64,000 nt of DNA from UBA11051 sp964390495 (lineage in GTDB: Bacteria; Armatimonadota; Zipacnadia; Zipacnadales; UBA11051), in assembly GCA_964390495.1 (NCBI GenBank), contig CAYMIN010000010.1:77995-141994 (forward strand), in the 5' to 3' direction. Positions 61,094 to 64,000 of the stretch are shown in pieces; the stretch's first letter is position 1, and each line of letters opens with the position of its first letter. Both the position numbers and the translations under genes were made by a program. The notes under the pieces are model-generated. The model was not told where the DNA came from. It did not search any database and worked only from the letters and a program-made list of their open reading frames with translations.

Positions 61094-62500
61094 ATGACAA
61101 GCGAGAGAAGTAGATTTGCTTTGTTCTTCGGGAATCGCGGCTTCTTTCCCGCATCCCTCCAGGCCGAAGCCCGCAAGCAATTGCAGGACCGGCTCAAACA
61201 GCTTGGCTACCAAACGCTGGTGCTGGGGGCCACCCATACCCGCTACGGAGCCGTCGAGACTCCCCAGGAGGGTAAGCTGTACGCCGAGTGGTTGGAGAAG
61301 AATCGCGGCCGCTACGACGGCGTCATTCTGTCGCTGCCTAACTTCGGCGATGAGACCGGCGCCATCGCCGCCCTCAAGGACTGTGGAGTGCCGATCCTGA
61401 TCCAGGCCTATCCCGATGAAGTCGACAAGATGGCGCCGGAGCTGCGCCGCGATGCCTTCTGCGGCAAGTTTTCGATCATGGATGTGTTTTATCAAAACGG
61501 GCTCAAATTCACCGCCCTGCAGCCCCATACCGTCAATCCCGCAAGCGCGCGATTTGCCGAGAATGTTGACTACTTCGACCGCATGTGCCGGGTGGTCAAC
61601 GGGATGAAGGACATGGTGGTCGGCGCTATCGGGGCCCGCACCACCGCCTTCAAGACCGTGCGCATTGACGAGCTGGCCCTGCAGCGGGCCGGCGTCACTA
61701 TGGAGACGCTGGATTTGTCGGACATCTTCGCCCGCATGGCGGCCCTCAAGGACACCGAGAGAAAGGTCACCGCGAAGGCCAAGCGCCTGAAGGCATACAC
61801 CAACTGGACGGGTGTACCGGAGGCGGCCTTCAACAACCTATGCAAGCTGGGGGTGGCGATAGACCAGGTCGTGGAGGAGTACGAAATGGACGCGGTCGCC
61901 GTCCGCTGCTGGATCGAGATGCAGCAGCAACTGGGCATCTCGCCGTGCGTGCTGCTCAGCGAAATGAACGACCGCGGCGTAGTCACCGCCTGCGAGGTTG
62001 ACGTGGGCAATGCGGTGGCGATGTACGCCCTCAGCCGAGCCTCGGGTAATGTTGCCACATGTCTCGATTGGAATAACAACTACGGCGACGAGGCTGACAA
62101 GTGCATTCTGTTCCACTGCGGGTCGGCACCGCGCAGCATGATGACTAACAAGGGGCGCGTCACCGACCACGCGATTCTGGCCAACGCCGTCGGCCCGAAC
62201 AGCTCCTTCGGTCCCTGCCAGGGCCGCATTAAGCCGATGGCCTTCAGTTTCGGCAGTATGATGACCGAGGCGGGCCGGATGAAGTTCTATCTCGGCGCGG
62301 GACGCTTCACCAAGGACCCGATCGCCGACGACTTCTTCGGCTGCGCCGGCGTGGCCGAGATCCCCAACCTCCAGGATGTGCTGCAGACCGTCGGCTACAC
62401 CGGCCACCGTCATCACGTCAGCGTTACGCCGGACTATGTTGTGGAACCAGTGCATGAGGCACTGACGAAGTATGTGGGTTGCGAGGTGGCGCTGGTGTAG
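61094..62500 (+). CDS. L-fucose isomerase-like protein
   Basis: A 468-residue protein starting at ATG 61094 behind TCAGGAGGATATC. Two Rossmann-like domains (FGNRGFFPASLQAEARKQLQ; YDGVILSLPNFGDETGAI) and a C-terminal metal domain (VLLSEMNDRGVVTACEVDVG and LFHCGSAPRSMM) match the L-fucose/L-arabinose isomerase superfamily, with Glu, Asp and His as candidate metal ligands. Many members are not true fucose isomerases and may act on other aldoses or ketoses. There is no kinase or aldolase nearby. A hairpin terminator follows after 31 bases. Confidence 0.82.
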   Translation: MTSERSRFALFFGNRGFFPASLQAEARKQLQDRLKQLGYQTLVLGATHTRYGAVETPQEGKLYAEWLEKNRGRYDGVILSLPNFGDETGAIAALKDCGVPILIQAYPDEVDKMAPELRRDAFCGKFSIMDVFYQNGLKFTALQPHTVNPASARFAENVDYFDRMCRVVNGMKDMVVGAIGARTTAFKTVRIDELALQRAGVTMETLDLSDIFARMAALKDTERKVTAKAKRLKAYTNWTGVPEAAFNNLCKLGVAIDQVVEEYEMDAVAVRCWIEMQQQLGISPCVLLSEMNDRGVVTACEVDVGNAVAMYALSRASGNVATCLDWNNNYGDEADKCILFHCGSAPRSMMTNKGRVTDHAILANAVGPNSSFGPCQGRIKPMAFSFGSMMTEAGRMKFYLGAGRFTKDPIADDFFGCAGVAEIPNLQDVLQTVGYTGHRHHVSVTPDYVVEPVHEALTKYVGCEVALV

Positions 62501-62531
62501 AAGCCGGGTCGCGGGCAATCGCCAGAACAGA

Positions 62532-62558
62532 GAAGCCCCTATCGAGGGGCTTCTTTCT
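62532..62558 (+). terminator. Terminator after the isomerase-like gene
   Basis: AGAAGCCCCT (62532-62541) pairs with AGGGGCTTCT (62546-62555) around ATCG and is followed by TT. A perfect 10-bp stem. On the minus strand the same stem could serve the WD40 gene, but the following bases there are not T-rich. Confidence 0.8.
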
Positions 62559-62616
62559 ATCATCAGGTGCTTCCGAGCACGGGGCGTCGTCTCTGTTCAG
62601 CTATCTACCAGAGCGA

Positions 62617-64000
62617 TCATAGCTGGGGCAGCTCCCAGACCAGCAGCGTGGTGTCCTGGCTGGCCGAAATCAGACGGCTACCATCAGGAGTCACCGCTAA
62701 AGATAAGACATGCCCCTGGTGGCCCGTGAAGGTCGCCGTCTTTGCGCCACTCGCCAGGTCCCAGCAGGTGATGATCCGGTCCTCGCCGCCCGCGCAGACA
62801 GTCTTGCCGTCAGGAGTGCACACCAGAGCCCGCACCCAGCCGCCATGCACCATCTCCGCCGCGATTTCGCCGGTTTTCAGGTTCCACTTGTAGATTTTCC
62901 CGTCCCGGCCCGAGGACAAAGCGTGTCCATTATCGCCGGCGAAACACACGGCCTCCACCCAACCGCGGTGCCCTGTGCAAGTCTGTAGCAGTTCCCCCGT
63001 CCGCAAATCCCAGAATCTCACCGTGGCATCGCGGCCACCACTGAGCACAAAGTTGCCATCCGCCGATACCGCCACCGAGAGCACTCCGCCCCGATGCTCC
63101 TTGAGGACATGAACCGGTTCGTCCGTGTCCATGCCCCATACGCGCACCGAACCGTCACCGGCACTGCTGACCAGGTGCCAGCCTTTGGGGGTATAGGCCA
63201 CCGAGCGCACATAGCCGCGATGGCCTTCGAGCTGGCGAATCAGGTCGCCCGCAGGCAGGCTGAACTCGCGGATAATGCCATCCTTGCAGCCGGCGGCGAC
63301 GCGCGTGCCATCGGGTGAGACAGCCACAGCATAGGCGCCGAGCGTGGCCCCTTCGATGGTGGACAGCCCCTCGCCCGTGGTGATGTCCCAGGTGCGCAAA
63401 GTCGCGTCGGCCGAGCCGCTGACGGCAGTGGAGCCGTCAGGCAACAGGGCCACAGCTTCAGCCGGGCCGTTGTGACGCTCCCAGGCCACGGTGAAATGCC
63501 CGTCAGCGAGGCTGGTCTCGGCGACCATGCCGCTGCCATACGATAGCACCCGCTCGCCGTCAGGAGATACCTGGATGTGGGTGACGTGGCCGTTGTGCGG
63601 GCACCAGCGCAGCAGGACCTTGTTCTCCAGGCGGTTCCAGCGGCGAATCGAGCCGTCGCGCGAGCCGGTGAGAAGCTGGTCGGGGTCCTTGCAGTAGGCC
63701 ACGGCAGTGACGGCATGGCCTTGATGGCCGCTGAACTTCTGCAGGAGCTTGTGGTCGGCGACCTGCCATTCGGTGGCACTGTGACGAGTGCCTGCCAGCA
63801 CCCGCTCGCCATCGGCAGAGAGTACAATGCTTCTGGTGTGCGCGTAGTAGTCCTTGTGCCACTCGTGGATGAGTTCTCCGGTGGTCAAGTCGTAGTGAGC
63901 GAGAATGGGACCGGAGCCGGCAGCGCCATTGACCAGCGCCGTCTTGCCCTCGGGGCCATAAATCGCCTCGCGGAAAGAGTGCATATTGCCCGTGATACTA
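62617..64000 (-). CDS. WD40-repeat protein (5' end beyond the window)
   Basis: An ATG lies at 63984, but the frame stays open to the window edge, and the residues upstream (SITGN) continue the first WD40 blade, so the true start is probably outside. At least 11 WD40 repeats of about 42 residues follow, for example DGSVRVWGMDT, DATVRFWDLRTGELLQ and DRIITCWDLASGAK. This is more than a single seven-bladed propeller, so two propellers are likely. There is no signal peptide in the visible part. WD40 proteins of this kind often join larger signalling proteins such as kinases or STAND ATPases, so the missing N-terminus may hold the functional domain. Confidence 0.85.
   Translation of the reverse strand, partial: SITGNMHSFREAIYGPEGKTALVNGAAGSGPILAHYDLTTGELIHEWHKDYYAHTRSIVLSADGERVLAGTRHSATEWQVADHKLLQKFSGHQGHAVTAVAYCKDPDQLLTGSRDGSIRRWNRLENKVLLRWCPHNGHVTHIQVSPDGERVLSYGSGMVAETSLADGHFTVAWERHNGPAEAVALLPDGSTAVSGSADATLRTWDITTGEGLSTIEGATLGAYAVAVSPDGTRVAAGCKDGIIREFSLPAGDLIRQLEGHRGYVRSVAYTPKGWHLVSSAGDGSVRVWGMDTDEPVHVLKEHRGGVLSVAVSADGNFVLSGGRDATVRFWDLRTGELLQTCTGHRGWVEAVCFAGDNGHALSSGRDGKIYKWNLKTGEIAAEMVHGGWVRALVCTPDGKTVCAGGEDRIITCWDLASGAKTATFTGHQGHVLSLAVTPDGSRLISASQDTTLLVWELPQL

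Overview
The window is a GC-rich bacterial chromosome fragment with one 100-N scaffold gap. It carries about 50 protein genes and no tRNA, rRNA or CRISPR array that I can see. The likely source is Armatimonadota or a close relative; Planctomycetota, Lentisphaerota or similar phyla are the alternatives. Three things suggest this. The housekeeping block spoVS-ymdB-rny-recX-recA-thpR-cinA has Gram-positive-like synteny. There is a pseudopilin of the H-X9-DG type. There are many polysaccharide-degradation genes, sulfatases and DUF6785-type membrane proteins, with no SusC/SusD pair. This is inference from gene content only.

Region 1 (1-10.2 kb, all + strand) is a folate and one-carbon block: the 5-formyl-THF cyclo-ligase end, folB, a cupin-like protein, fchA, folD and a metF-type reductase, followed by a hairpin terminator. 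Next come a Gfo/Idh/MocA oxidoreductase, a Cys-rich tandem DUF1284-like protein, a hexulose-phosphate-synthase/RraA fusion, a ketopantoate-reductase-like enzyme, a methyl-THF methyltransferase and a TPR membrane protein. The FolD has lost two residues of the cyclohydrolase site, and FchA, encoded next to it, could supply that step.

Region 2 (10.2-16.5 kb) holds two glycosyltransferases with overlapping stop and start codons, hisC, a PQQ-type propeller protein and an MFS transporter. The transporter lies between two copies of an inverted-repeat element with GGGGACAG-type arms.

Region 3 (16.7-41.7 kb) looks like a glycan-foraging region: a heparinase II/III-type lyase, three sulfatase-superfamily proteins, a GH-like TIM-barrel protein, an FG-GAP protein, an FAD oxidoreductase with a C-terminal discoidin-like domain, a DUF4091 hydrolase, a large ThuA-like/TIM-barrel protein, an orphan pseudopilin and two paralogous 649-residue membrane proteins, each convergent with a hydrolase gene. 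Embedded in it are a tandemly repeated 148-bp element around the gap, and an ArsR/SmtB repressor gene with a textbook promoter followed by a 28-codon Cys/Lys-rich micro-ORF and a strong hairpin.

Region 4 (41.9-50.6 kb, - strand) is the housekeeping block, with a sigma70-type promoter in front of cinA, then an ArsP_2-like permease and a GNAT. Region 5 (50.9-64 kb) has an Eis-like GNAT, a fourth sulfatase, rhaI, a zinc-ribbon membrane protein, a cold-shock gene with a long leader, a class III nucleotidyl-cyclase-like protein with unusual flanking domains, proA-proB, a fucose-isomerase-like gene and a WD40 gene running off the edge. A palindrome family (TCGGGCT...AGCCCGA) is scattered through the intergenic spaces. 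The best candidates for undescribed biology are the cyclase protein, the ArsR/micro-ORF pair and the FchA/FolD division of labour.
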